A stretch of DNA of 64,000 bases from Dokdonia sp. 4H-3-7-5 (lineage in GTDB: Bacteria; Bacteroidota; Bacteroidia; Flavobacteriales; Flavobacteriaceae). Below the pieces are notes generated by a model, which had not been told where the DNA came from, did not search any database, and was given only the letters and a program-made list of their open reading frames with translations. Made by a program: the position numbers and the translations under genes. Positions 27,980 to 36,763 of the stretch are shown piece after piece; position 1 is the first letter of the stretch; every line of letters starts with the position of its first letter. Location: the NCBI RefSeq assembly GCF_000212355.1, contig NC_015496.1, positions 1,612,001 to 1,676,000 of the forward strand, given 5' to 3'.

Positions 27980-30900
27980 TTAAAATCTTGCATTCACACC
28001 AAGTGTGAAAGTGCGAGGTCTTGGATATGATGAGTAATCAATACCAGCAGATGGTATGTTAGACGCATTTAAAGATCCAGTATTTGCTGAAATCTCAGGA
28101 TCTAACCCACTATAACTAGTAATTAAGAAAAGGTTTTGACCTGTTAGAGAAAATCTTAAAGAGTCAAAAAATCCTTCTCCACTTAATGGAAAGTTATAAC
28201 CTAATGACGCAGACTGAAGTCTTACGAAATCTCCTTTTTCTAAAAATCTTGTCGATACTGCAACAGTTGATGCTCCATCTTCCGGACTGTTAGCAACATC
28301 TTGAATAACATTCTTTCCAATAGATAGTGCACTAGCGTTAAAGAAGGCATTTGCTGATGCGTTGTATACAGAGAAGCCAAACTGACCATTGAAATAAGTA
28401 GATAAGTCAAAATTCTTGTAGCGAGCACTTAATGAAAGACCACTGCTTATCGCTGGAATTGCGTTTTCGCCTACGAAGAATTTATCAGAATCTGGATCAC
28501 CTACACCATCACCATTAATATCACGATACGTAGGGAAGCCTTCGCCGTCAAATCCTGTAAACTCAGCCATAAAGTAGGAGAATAATGGTTGTCCTGCTTG
28601 TAACTGCTGAGCAAAAGCGTTCGTAAGTCCATTACCACGTACGGCACCTGTTGGTATCGTAAAGACAGTTTCTTTTACCTCATTTTTATTGTATCCAATG
28701 TTGAAATTAGCATTAAAACCAAAATCTTCTGTGTCCACGAAAGCATAGCTAAGGGCGAGTTCCACACCTTGGTTTACAACTACACCATCATTTAAGTTTC
28801 TGAATACTGTTCCTCCATTTGATGGAGCAGCAAGTTCAGTTGCTAGTAGCAAATCATTTGTTTCTTTTCTGTATAAGTTAAATGACCCATTTAGGCGATC
28901 GTCATTAAAACCAAAATCAAGACCTACGTTAAAATCTGTAGTTTCTTCCCATTTTAAGAAAGGGTTTGCATCTCCTAAGATTTGAGTACCTGGAGCACCG
29001 TTTGCAAGTACTCTTAAATCAAACCCTATTCCTCCGCCTAACACACCTTCTCTTTGTGTGAATAATCCGTAACCAAGTCCTTCTTGAGATCCAACGATAC
29101 CAGCTCCCACTCTAAGCTTAAGCGTAGAAATATTATCACCAACAAAGTCTTCTTGATCTAGCTTCCATGCAAATGCACCAGAAGGGAAGTAACCATAGCG
29201 TTCTTCTTCTCCAAAAGTAGAAGAACCGTCTGCTCTAAAAGTTCCAGTAAATAAATATTTGTCTGAAATTGATATGTTAGCTCTTACAAAGTAAGACTGT
29301 AACTCATCTGTGTTGTCAAAAATTCCAGCCGTGTAAGCTGGGATTAAGCGTTGAAAAGTATCTGGTAATGTAAGACCAGTTTCTAATTCTGGAAAAACTC
29401 TACTAAGAAAAGTTCCATCTACACCGTAACCAAAAGCTTGGTATCCTCCTTCAATACTATTTGCTGTAAGACCAAATTGATCTTCTAGTTGTCCATGAAT
29501 TGTATCTAGGTTATCAGAAGAAAATCCTGCACCTTGAGCAAATATTCCATTACGTGCAAATTCTTGATAAGAAAAACCCCCTAATACATCTACTTCAATA
29601 TTTCCATATGTTTTCTTGTAATTAAGAGTAGCTTCAAGAAGTGAGTTTTGCTGTTCTAGTGTATTGTAAGCGCCTCTACCTATTCCACTAACATCATTTA
29701 GTCCTGCCACGTTAGAAGAGAAAGCACTTATTGTTTGAGAACTTACGTCATCATAACCTACCGTCACTTTTGCACTGAATTCATCTGTAAAGGCATAATC
29801 GGCAGAAAGATTTATTAGGGCACGATCACTTTGAGACTCTGCTAAGTAATTTGCAAGTAAGTTTGCAGGGTTCAATAAATTCCCTTCAAATGCAAAATTT
29901 GGATCTATAGGGAAGGTAGGGTTTGTAGTTAACGCTGCACCAATAAGGTCACCTGTTGACCCTGCACTTTGATCTAGAGGAGCAAGTTGTCTGTTTACGC
30001 GCGAGATACTTCCTGTACCAGTAACTGTTAATTTATCATCAAAAAATCGCTGGCTAAAGTTTAATCTACCAGAAAGACGTTCTTGATCTGAATTTTCAAC
30101 AATTCCAAAAGTATTACCATAACCTATAGAAGCACGGACATTACCTCCTGTGTAGCTTTTTGAATAACTTATATCTGTATTTCTTGAGTAAGAAGTACGT
30201 GTATAAAAGTCTTGCCAGTCAGAATCTGCACCAAGATCTAGAGGTTGTCCTCCAAGTGCAGTTGCACCAGCAAGAAACTCTTCTCGTCCAAGAAGATCAT
30301 ACTGATTAAGGGCTTTAGATTGACTTACAGAAGAGTTAATCTCCCATACACCATCAGAAGATCCACGTCCACCTTTAGTTTGTATTATGATTACACCATT
30401 TGCACCACGAGACCCGTAAATTGCAGTAGCTGAAGCATCTTTAAGAATAGAAATACTTTCAATATCGTTAGGGTTTAAGAAACTTAATGGATTACCTCCA
30501 CTAGCAGAACCTACACCACCTACACCATTTGAAGGTGCTCCACCTCCAGCTAGAGGTATACCATCTACTACAAATAGTGGGTTGTTACCTGAACGGATAG
30601 AGTTGTTACCACGTATGTTTATAGAAATCCCTGCTCCTGGTTCTCCAGAAGATTGAGATATCTGTACACCTGCAGTTTTACCTTGAATAAGTTCTTCTGG
30701 TGATTGGATAACACCTTGGTTGAACTCCTCAGAAGTTACAGCGGCAACAGATCCCGTAGCATCTTTTATAGTTGTTGATCCGTAACCGATAAGTACTACT
30801 TCATCAAGTGCATTATCTGAAGCAAGAGCAATATTAATTGTGCTTCTTCCACCTACAGCTACTTCTTGAGTAGCATAACCTACGTAACTAAAAACGAGTG

Positions 30901-31105
30901 TTGCATCGTTTGGTACGTTGTTAAGACTGTAGTTTCCATCAAAATCGGTAGTTGCACCGTTTGATGTACCCTTTACAATAACATTTGCTCCCGGTAGTGG
31001 GCCATTCTCCTCAGTAACTGTTCCAGTCACCGTCTGAGCTTGGGCAATTCCTACAAAGAGAATTGCAACAAACAAGAGCATACTTTTAAGTATTACTTTC
31101 TTCAT
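27980..31105 (-). CDS. SusC/RagA family TonB-dependent outer-membrane transporter
   Basis: A protein of about 1040 residues. I set the start at the ATG at 31105, which gives a clean signal peptide (MKKVILKSMLLFVAILFVGIAQAQ). The frame is open 17 codons further upstream. Domain order: a carboxypeptidase-regulatory-like beta-sandwich (TGTVTEENGPLPGANVIVKGT), the TonB box region/plug (DEVVLIGYGSTTIKDATGSVAAV, then the SusC signature NPLFVVDGIP and SILKDASATAIYGSRGANGVIIIQTK), and a C-terminal 22-strand barrel ending in NARF. It is the first gene of the leftward operon, paired with SusD. Confidence 0.96.
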   Translation of the reverse strand: MKKVILKSMLLFVAILFVGIAQAQTVTGTVTEENGPLPGANVIVKGTSNGATTDFDGNYSLNNVPNDATLVFSYVGYATQEVAVGGRSTINIALASDNALDEVVLIGYGSTTIKDATGSVAAVTSEEFNQGVIQSPEELIQGKTAGVQISQSSGEPGAGISINIRGNNSIRSGNNPLFVVDGIPLAGGGAPSNGVGGVGSASGGNPLSFLNPNDIESISILKDASATAIYGSRGANGVIIIQTKGGRGSSDGVWEINSSVSQSKALNQYDLLGREEFLAGATALGGQPLDLGADSDWQDFYTRTSYSRNTDISYSKSYTGGNVRASIGYGNTFGIVENSDQERLSGRLNFSQRFFDDKLTVTGTGSISRVNRQLAPLDQSAGSTGDLIGAALTTNPTFPIDPNFAFEGNLLNPANLLANYLAESQSDRALINLSADYAFTDEFSAKVTVGYDDVSSQTISAFSSNVAGLNDVSGIGRGAYNTLEQQNSLLEATLNYKKTYGNIEVDVLGGFSYQEFARNGIFAQGAGFSSDNLDTIHGQLEDQFGLTANSIEGGYQAFGYGVDGTFLSRVFPELETGLTLPDTFQRLIPAYTAGIFDNTDELQSYFVRANISISDKYLFTGTFRADGSSTFGEEERYGYFPSGAFAWKLDQEDFVGDNISTLKLRVGAGIVGSQEGLGYGLFTQREGVLGGGIGFDLRVLANGAPGTQILGDANPFLKWEETTDFNVGLDFGFNDDRLNGSFNLYRKETNDLLLATELAAPSNGGTVFRNLNDGVVVNQGVELALSYAFVDTEDFGFNANFNIGYNKNEVKETVFTIPTGAVRGNGLTNAFAQQLQAGQPLFSYFMAEFTGFDGEGFPTYRDINGDGVGDPDSDKFFVGENAIPAISSGLSLSARYKNFDLSTYFNGQFGFSVYNASANAFFNASALSIGKNVIQDVANSPEDGASTVAVSTRFLEKGDFVRLQSASLGYNFPLSGEGFFDSLRFSLTGQNLFLITSYSGLDPEISANTGSLNASNIPSAGIDYSSYPRPRTFTLGVNARF

Positions 31106-31217
31106 AAGAATCTTGTTTAAAATTAGTTTGCTTAGTTTATTTGAGTGTTTGTACACGTTCTAAGGGTTAAAAATATGCAAATTTTATGTTAAGATAGTGT
31201 GTGACCCCCCATAAAGT

Positions 31218-31234
31218 TACGAAAACGATTTCGT
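31218..31234. promoter_or_regulatory. Candidate LacI-family operator
   Basis: ACGAAAACGATTTCGT (31219-31234) is an inverted repeat with arms ACGAAA/TTTCGT around a CG centre, as for LacI-family operators. The 12-mer TACGAAAACGAT recurs exactly in the GH32/lacI region. It lies between the divergent susC operon and amylase gene and could control both. Confidence 0.6.
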
Positions 31235-31377
31235 GTGAACAAACTGTTTTTAGTAAGAATACCTTAATATTTGAGCAATTTGATTACTGTATTGTGATTT
31301 ATATAGGTCTAGAATTTTTATATAATTATTCTATTTTGGATTTGCTAGCGTTTTAGAATGCATGGTTGACAATTTCT

Positions 31378-31385
31378 TAACTTTG
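31378..31385 (+). promoter_or_regulatory. -7 element of the amylase promoter
   Basis: TAACTTTG matches the Bacteroidetes -7 consensus TAnnTTTG and lies 45 bp before the likely amylase start. A clear -33 element is not visible, which suits an activated or regulated promoter. Confidence 0.5.
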
Positions 31386-31399
31386 GTTAGATTCCACAA

Positions 31400-32872
31400 T
31401 TGTACTATCTCTGCCTAAAATATATAATCATGAAAAAGCACCTTTTGCGTGTATTTGTTATTGTAACAATGCTATGTTCTTGTGAATTCAATACTCCAGA
31501 TGAAACTCCCGCTTTCGCGAAAGCGTTATCAAACACCTCTTTCCAGTTTGATGAAACTATGGAAGAGTCTGGGGTTATTTATGAAGTGAATATAAGGCAG
31601 TATTCCCCCGAAGGAACTTTTACATCTTTTACAAAAGATATACCTGTATTAAAGGATCTTGGGATCAATGTACTCTGGGTGATGCCTATTTTTCCTATTT
31701 CTGAAACTAATAGAAAGGGAAGCTTGGGGAGCTATTATGCAGTTTCAGATTTTAGAGAAGTGAATCCTGAGTTTGGGACTTTGCAAGATGTGGATAATAT
31801 GATTAAGGTTGCTCATGAACATGGAATAGCGGTTGTGCTTGACTGGGTGCCTAATCATACGGGATGGAATCACACGTGGATTACAAAGCACCCAGAATGG
31901 TATACTCAAAATGATAAAGGAGAAATTGTTGATCCTATAGATCCAGCAACCGGGAAATCGTGGGGATGGACTGATGTGGCAGATCTTAATTATGATAATC
32001 AAGCGATGCGCGATGAGATGATTGCAGATTTATCTTACTGGGTACAAGAACATGACGTAGATGGTTTTAGAATGGATGTTGCTCATAAAGTGCCAGTACC
32101 ATTTTTCAAGAGAGCAATAGATTCTCTTGAGCAAATAAAGTCACCGCTCTTTATGCTGGCAGAAGCAGAGCAAGAGGATCTTATGGCAAATGGTTTTGAT
32201 ATACACTACGCCTGGCAGATGCATCATTTACTTAATGAAATAGCCAAAGAAGAAAAAAGTGTAGAGGACTTCTGGACACTACTCGCGCAGTATGATCAAA
32301 CGCTAGCTCAAGATGATATGAATATGTACTTTGTTACAAATCATGACGAAAATAGCTGGGCAGGAACGTTAGGTAAGCGCATGCCAGACAATAAAGAGAT
32401 CTTTACCACACTTACCTATATGTTGCCTGGCATGCCTCTCATATATAGTGGGCAAGAATATGATCTGGATAAAAGATTACAGTTTTTTGAAAAGGACAGT
32501 ATTCCAAAGGAGAAAGGAAGTTACTTTGAATTGCTTAAAAAATTAGGAGAGTTAAAGAATAATCGTAAATCTCTACACGGCGGAAAAACTAAAGCCTCTC
32601 TTATTAAATTAGAAGCTAGCAATCCTGAGATACTTACCTTTGGCAGAGAGAAAGAAGGCGATCAGCTTTTGTTTATAGGTAACTTTTCTAGTACATCAAT
32701 AAACACTAAAATGCCGCTGTCTGGAGTTTTTGTCAATGTGCTCACTGGTGAAGATGTAGCTATAAGCGAGACACAAGAAATTCCATTAAAGGCTTGGGAG
32801 TTTTATATTCTGAGCCCTAAAACTCATCTTAATTTTGATACTCGTGTCATACCAAATACTGTAAATGAATAA
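31400..32872 (+). CDS. GH13 alpha-amylase family lipoprotein
   Basis: The ATG at 31430 (MKKHLLRVFVIVTMLCSCEF) gives the lipoprotein signal. The frame is open ten codons upstream. The protein is membrane-anchored and hydrolyses alpha-1,4-glucans or oligosaccharides. The GH13 motifs are intact: DWVPNHTG (region I), GFRMDVAH (nucleophile Asp), MLAEAEQ (acid/base Glu) and VTNHDENSW (region IV). A C-terminal beta domain follows. Just after the lipobox, the palindrome at 31513 encodes AFAKA in the linker. It is divergent from susC, so it probably supplies short malto-oligosaccharides to that system. Its stop codon overlaps the flavoprotein start. Confidence 0.93.
   Translation: MYYLCLKYIIMKKHLLRVFVIVTMLCSCEFNTPDETPAFAKALSNTSFQFDETMEESGVIYEVNIRQYSPEGTFTSFTKDIPVLKDLGINVLWVMPIFPISETNRKGSLGSYYAVSDFREVNPEFGTLQDVDNMIKVAHEHGIAVVLDWVPNHTGWNHTWITKHPEWYTQNDKGEIVDPIDPATGKSWGWTDVADLNYDNQAMRDEMIADLSYWVQEHDVDGFRMDVAHKVPVPFFKRAIDSLEQIKSPLFMLAEAEQEDLMANGFDIHYAWQMHHLLNEIAKEEKSVEDFWTLLAQYDQTLAQDDMNMYFVTNHDENSWAGTLGKRMPDNKEIFTTLTYMLPGMPLIYSGQEYDLDKRLQFFEKDSIPKEKGSYFELLKKLGELKNNRKSLHGGKTKASLIKLEASNPEILTFGREKEGDQLLFIGNFSSTSINTKMPLSGVFVNVLTGEDVAISETQEIPLKAWEFYILSPKTHLNFDTRVIPNTVNE
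31513..31522. repeat. Dispersed palindrome inside amylase gene
   Basis: An exact core within CGCTTTCGCGAAAGCG, read as AFAKA in the post-lipobox linker. Confidence 0.9.
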
Positions 32873-34106
32873 ATTTGACGTCCTTATTGTAGGTGGTGGT
32901 GCCGCTGGGTTTTTTACTGCAATTAACATAGCAGAAAAAAAGCCGACACTCAAAATTGCTATTCTAGAGAGAGGAAAAGAGGTGCTTACTAAAGTGAGAA
33001 TTTCTGGTGGTGGGAGATGTAACGTCACGCATGCAGAGTTTATACCAAAAGAACTTTCGAAAAAATACCCTAGAGGACAGAAAGAATTATTAGGGCCTTT
33101 CCACACTTTTATGACTGGTGATACTATCGCTTGGTTTGAAGAGCGAGGTGTCGAATTTAAAATTGAGGAAGATGGGAGAATGTTTCCAGTAACTGACTCT
33201 TCATCTACCATTGTAGATTGTTTTATAAAGGAAGCTCATAAGTACAAAATTGAAGTGCTTACTAATCATTCTGTGCAAGATGTTGGTTTTGATTCCGCTT
33301 TCGCGAAAGCGAGAATTTCAAATGAAAATCCGTTTTATGTAAAGACTAATAAAGGGGATTTTACATGCAATCACCTAGTGATGACTACTGGAAGTAATCC
33401 TAAAATGTGGTCATTATTGCAAAAGCTAGGTCACTCTATCACAGATGCAGTACCATCACTTTTTACATTTAATATTAAAGATGAAAAGATAGAGGGTCTT
33501 ATGGGGCTGGCAACTAATGTCACTGTAAAGGTGCTAGGAACCAAACAAAAATCTGAAGGGGCTTTACTCATTACCCACTGGGGAATGAGCGGTCCAGCCA
33601 TTTTAAAACTCTCTGCTTGGGGAGCAAGAGAACTTGCCGATTTAAAATATCAGTTTGAGATTCAAGTAAACTGGCTACAGTTTCTTACACAAGAAGATGC
33701 TTTAGATGAGCTTTTAGAGCTCAAGCTGCAACACGCAAAACAGTCTCCATTTACCTATGCACAACTTGAGTTGCCTAAGCGTTTATGGCATAATTTATTA
33801 ATTGCCTCAGGGATTCAGCAAGCTATTAAGTGGGCAGAACTCACGAAGGCGCAATTACAGTCTTTAAGCCGAGAGCTCACGCAATCTCGTTTTCGCGTAA
33901 GCGGGAAAAGTACTTTTAAAGAAGAGTTTGTAACTGCGGGAGGTGTCAACTTAAAAGAGGTGAATTTTAAAACCTTTGAAAGCAAAAAAGTACCAAATCT
34001 TTATCTAGCAGGTGAGGTGCTCAATATAGATGCAATTACAGGTGGTTTTAATTTTCAAAATGCATGGACGGGAGGCTATCTTGCTGCTCAGGCAATTGTA
34101 GAATAA
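32865..34106 (+). CDS. HI0933/BaiN-like FAD-dependent flavoprotein
   Basis: A 413-residue cytosolic flavoprotein of the HI0933 (YhiN/BaiN) family. FAD-binding features: the GGGAAGFF dinucleotide loop at residues 9-16, LERGKEVLTKVRISGGGRCNVTH (family signature) and C-terminal GEVLNIDAITGGFNFQNAWTGG. The physiological substrate is unclear for most members. The start overlaps the amylase stop codon by 8 bp, so the two are co-transcribed, though a functional link is doubtful. Palindrome copy at 33299 (AFAKAR), and a one-base variant at 33891 (FRVSGK). Confidence 0.9.
   Translation: MNKFDVLIVGGGAAGFFTAINIAEKKPTLKIAILERGKEVLTKVRISGGGRCNVTHAEFIPKELSKKYPRGQKELLGPFHTFMTGDTIAWFEERGVEFKIEEDGRMFPVTDSSSTIVDCFIKEAHKYKIEVLTNHSVQDVGFDSAFAKARISNENPFYVKTNKGDFTCNHLVMTTGSNPKMWSLLQKLGHSITDAVPSLFTFNIKDEKIEGLMGLATNVTVKVLGTKQKSEGALLITHWGMSGPAILKLSAWGARELADLKYQFEIQVNWLQFLTQEDALDELLELKLQHAKQSPFTYAQLELPKRLWHNLLIASGIQQAIKWAELTKAQLQSLSRELTQSRFRVSGKSTFKEEFVTAGGVNLKEVNFKTFESKKVPNLYLAGEVLNIDAITGGFNFQNAWTGGYLAAQAIVE
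33299..33308. repeat. Dispersed palindrome inside flavoprotein gene
   Basis: An exact core within CGCTTTCGCGAAAGCG, read as AFAKA. Confidence 0.9.
33891..33900. repeat. Near-copy of the dispersed palindrome
   Basis: TTTCGCGTAA followed by GCG: one change from the core. It is read as FRVS, where exact copies in this frame give FRES. Confidence 0.5.
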
Positions 34107-34108
34107 AA

Positions 34109-34585
34109 CTAGTTAAGACGCCAGATTTCAAAATTAAGAGCCGTTGCAAAGGCAAGCCATAATATATAAGGAATAAGTAATGCTGCGCTCCATCTGTCTA
34201 CAACTTTAAACCATTTTATCGTTAATATGACTAAGATAAAAAGGCCGCAAATGGTGAGTAGTGCAAAGAAGGGTTGTTCTAGTCCAAAGAATATGATGCT
34301 CCACAATCCATTAAGTATAAGCTGAAAACCAAAATGGTATAAAGCTACTTTTACCCACTTATGATAAAAACCTCTATTCCATACAATACCGGCGGCTATA
34401 CCCATCATGATATAAAGTATAATCCATACGGGTGCAAAAATCCAGTTAGGCGGACTCCAGCTAGGTTTCATAAGACCTACATACCACGTATCTATACTGC
34501 TTTGGGTTGCTAGAGCACCTATAGTGCCTACAAGAAGGCAAATGATTATACTCAGAACAATGCGAATTAATAAATCTTTGTCCAT
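34109..34585 (-). CDS. TspO/MBR family membrane protein
   Basis: A 158-residue inner-membrane protein with five membrane segments. Family signatures: the WYVGLMKPSWSPPNWIFAPVWIILYIMMGIAAG region and a Trp-rich C-terminal bundle ending ALNFEIWRLN. TspO binds tetrapyrroles and helps porphyrin breakdown and stress signalling in other bacteria. It converges on the flavoprotein gene with only 2 bp between the stop codons. Confidence 0.92.
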   Translation of the reverse strand: MDKDLLIRIVLSIIICLLVGTIGALATQSSIDTWYVGLMKPSWSPPNWIFAPVWIILYIMMGIAAGIVWNRGFYHKWVKVALYHFGFQLILNGLWSIIFFGLEQPFFALLTICGLFILVILTIKWFKVVDRWSAALLIPYILWLAFATALNFEIWRLN

Positions 34586-34680
34586 AAAATAAATTGGTTA
34601 AGATTTAAAGGTAGTGAATAATCTTAGACGTCTCTAAGCGTTGATATTGCTATCTTTGTATAAATTTCTACTCAAACTCA

Positions 34681-35763
34681 ATGACCGAAAGCGATTTTAT
34701 ACCCTCTGGTGATTACAATGTTTTACCTGCAGGATCTGTAAGTTATCAATCTCCTAGTAATATAGCCCTTGTTAAATATTGGGGTAAATATGGTGAGCAG
34801 TTACCTCAAAATCCAAGCATAAGTTTTACCTTATCTAACTGCCATACAACAACTACGCTGTCTTACAAAAAGAATAGTAATTTTTCTGGCGAGATTCCTT
34901 TTGAAATCTTTTTAGATGGAGAAGCAGCGCCAGACTTCAAGCCGAAAATCACCAAATTCTTCAAGCGTATAGCTATTTATATGCCTTTTGTAAAGGAGTA
35001 TGAATATAAAATTGAGACGTCTAACTCTTTTCCTCATAGCTCTGGTATTGCGAGTTCTGCATCTGGTATGAGTGCGCTTGCTCTCTGTCTTATGGAAATG
35101 GAGCGAGGTATGGAGGGGGCAATGACAGATGCTTTCTTTAATGAGAAGGCAAGTTTTCTTGCTAGATTAGGTTCTGGAAGCGCATGTAGAAGTATTGAGG
35201 GGCCTCTCGTGGTTTGGGGTAAGCATGCAGAGATAGAAGGGAGTACAAACTTTTATGGAACATCTTATGAAGGAGAAATTCATGAGAAATTCCACAATTA
35301 TCAAGATACCATATTGCTAGTAGATAAAGGTGAGAAGCAAGTGAGTAGTACTGTAGGGCATGATTTAATGCATGGTCACGCTTTCGCGAAAGCGAGATTT
35401 ACCCAAGCACATGAAAACTTATCAAGCTTGATGCAAGTTTTTAAGCAAGGTGATGTAGATCAGTTCATAAAAATCGTGGAAAGTGAGGCACTCACACTGC
35501 ATGCTATGATGATGACGAGTCATCCATACTTTATCTTGATGAAGCCTAAAACACTCGAGATAATAAATGAAATCTGGGCTTACCGTAATGAAACAGGTTC
35601 AAAAATTTGCTTTACACTTGATGCTGGAGCAAATGTTCATGTGTTATATCCGGAAAATGAAAAGGAGTCTGTTCAGAAATTTATAGCTAGCGAACTTTCA
35701 AAATTTTGCCAAAACAACCACTATATTGATGATTGTGTGGGTAATGGAGCAAAAAAACTGTAA
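34681..35763 (+). CDS. mvaD: Diphosphomevalonate decarboxylase
   Basis: A 360-residue cytosolic GHMP-superfamily enzyme that makes isopentenyl diphosphate from mevalonate diphosphate. Key features: the N-terminal SPSNIALVKYWGKYGEQLPQNPSIS motif, the ATP-binding PHSSGIASSASGMSAL loop, the conserved SGSACRSIEG (catalytic Arg region) and a late TLDAGANVHVLY with the catalytic Asp. A -7 element TATCTTTG (34651-34658) precedes the gene. First gene of an isoprenoid operon with mevalonate kinase and a UbiA prenyltransferase. Palindrome at 35382 gives AFAKAR. Confidence 0.95.
   Translation: MTESDFIPSGDYNVLPAGSVSYQSPSNIALVKYWGKYGEQLPQNPSISFTLSNCHTTTTLSYKKNSNFSGEIPFEIFLDGEAAPDFKPKITKFFKRIAIYMPFVKEYEYKIETSNSFPHSSGIASSASGMSALALCLMEMERGMEGAMTDAFFNEKASFLARLGSGSACRSIEGPLVVWGKHAEIEGSTNFYGTSYEGEIHEKFHNYQDTILLVDKGEKQVSSTVGHDLMHGHAFAKARFTQAHENLSSLMQVFKQGDVDQFIKIVESEALTLHAMMMTSHPYFILMKPKTLEIINEIWAYRNETGSKICFTLDAGANVHVLYPENEKESVQKFIASELSKFCQNNHYIDDCVGNGAKKL
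35382..35391. repeat. Dispersed palindrome inside mvaD
   Basis: An exact core within ACGCTTTCGCGAAAGCG, read as AFAKA. Confidence 0.9.
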
Positions 35764-35793
35764 ATTTGTGTAACTCATTAGGAGATTCCCATT

Positions 35794-36732
35794 ATGAAAG
35801 GTCCACTTTTTTATTCAAAAATTTTATTGTTCGGCGAGTATGGAATCATAAAAGATTCCAAAGGTCTTGCTATTCCTTATAACTTCTATAATGGAGCCCT
35901 TAAAATAGAAGAGAACCCTAGTGATGAAGCGATTGCATCAAACGGGCATCTTGCACGTTTTGTTATTTACTTAAAGAACTTACAAACTGAGCAGCCGGAG
36001 CTTGTTTCATTTGATATTGATCAAATGCAAGAAGATGTAGATGCAGGAATGTACTTTGACTCTAGTATACCTCAAGGTTACGGAGTGGGAAGTAGTGGTG
36101 CGCTAGTAGCTGCTATTTATGATAAATATGCAGTAGATAAAATTACAGTGTTAGAAAATCTTACACGCGAGAAGTTGCTTAATTTGAAGCAAATCTTTGG
36201 AGGTATGGAGTCTTTCTTTCATGGTAAATCTTCTGGCTTAGATCCTCTTAATAGTTATTTAAGCCTTCCTATTCTTATCAATAGTAAAGATCATATTGAA
36301 GCAGCTGGGATTCCTTCTCAAGCACAAACAGGTACAGGTGCTGTATTCTTATTAGATAGTGGTATTGTAGGTGAGACTGCTCCTATGGTAAACATTTTTA
36401 TGGAGAGTATGAAGCAAGATGGTTTTAGAGCGATGCTTAAAGATCAGTTTGTGAAACATACAGATGCTTGTGTAGATGATTTTTTAAAGGGAGACGTAAA
36501 GTCACTCTTTGGCAATGTGAAGCAATTATCTAAAGTGGTGCTTAGCAATTTTAAACCTATGATTCCTGCAAAATTTCATGAGCTATGGAAGCAAGGAATA
36601 GATACTAATGATTACTACTTGAAGCTTTGTGGTTCAGGAGGTGGTGGTTACATGCTTGGCTTTACCGAAGACTTAGAAAAGGCACAACAAGCTCTTAAAG
36701 GACACAAGCTAGAAGTGGTTTACACCTTCTAA
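35794..36732 (+). CDS. Mevalonate kinase (GHMP family)
   Basis: A 312-residue cytosolic kinase. It starts with the GHMP pattern SKILLFGEYGIIKDSKGLAIP, then the phosphate-binding loop PQGYGVGSSGALVAA (residues ~91-105), SGLDPLNSYL and the C-terminal LCGSGGGGYMLGF. It lies 30 bp after mvaD and 31 bp before the prenyltransferase gene. Together with mvaD it covers the mevalonate branch. No phosphomevalonate kinase gene is visible in this window. Confidence 0.88.
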   Translation: MKGPLFYSKILLFGEYGIIKDSKGLAIPYNFYNGALKIEENPSDEAIASNGHLARFVIYLKNLQTEQPELVSFDIDQMQEDVDAGMYFDSSIPQGYGVGSSGALVAAIYDKYAVDKITVLENLTREKLLNLKQIFGGMESFFHGKSSGLDPLNSYLSLPILINSKDHIEAAGIPSQAQTGTGAVFLLDSGIVGETAPMVNIFMESMKQDGFRAMLKDQFVKHTDACVDDFLKGDVKSLFGNVKQLSKVVLSNFKPMIPAKFHELWKQGIDTNDYYLKLCGSGGGGYMLGFTEDLEKAQQALKGHKLEVVYTF

Positions 36733-36763
36733 TAATTCATATTATTTACTTAAAAGGCAACTA

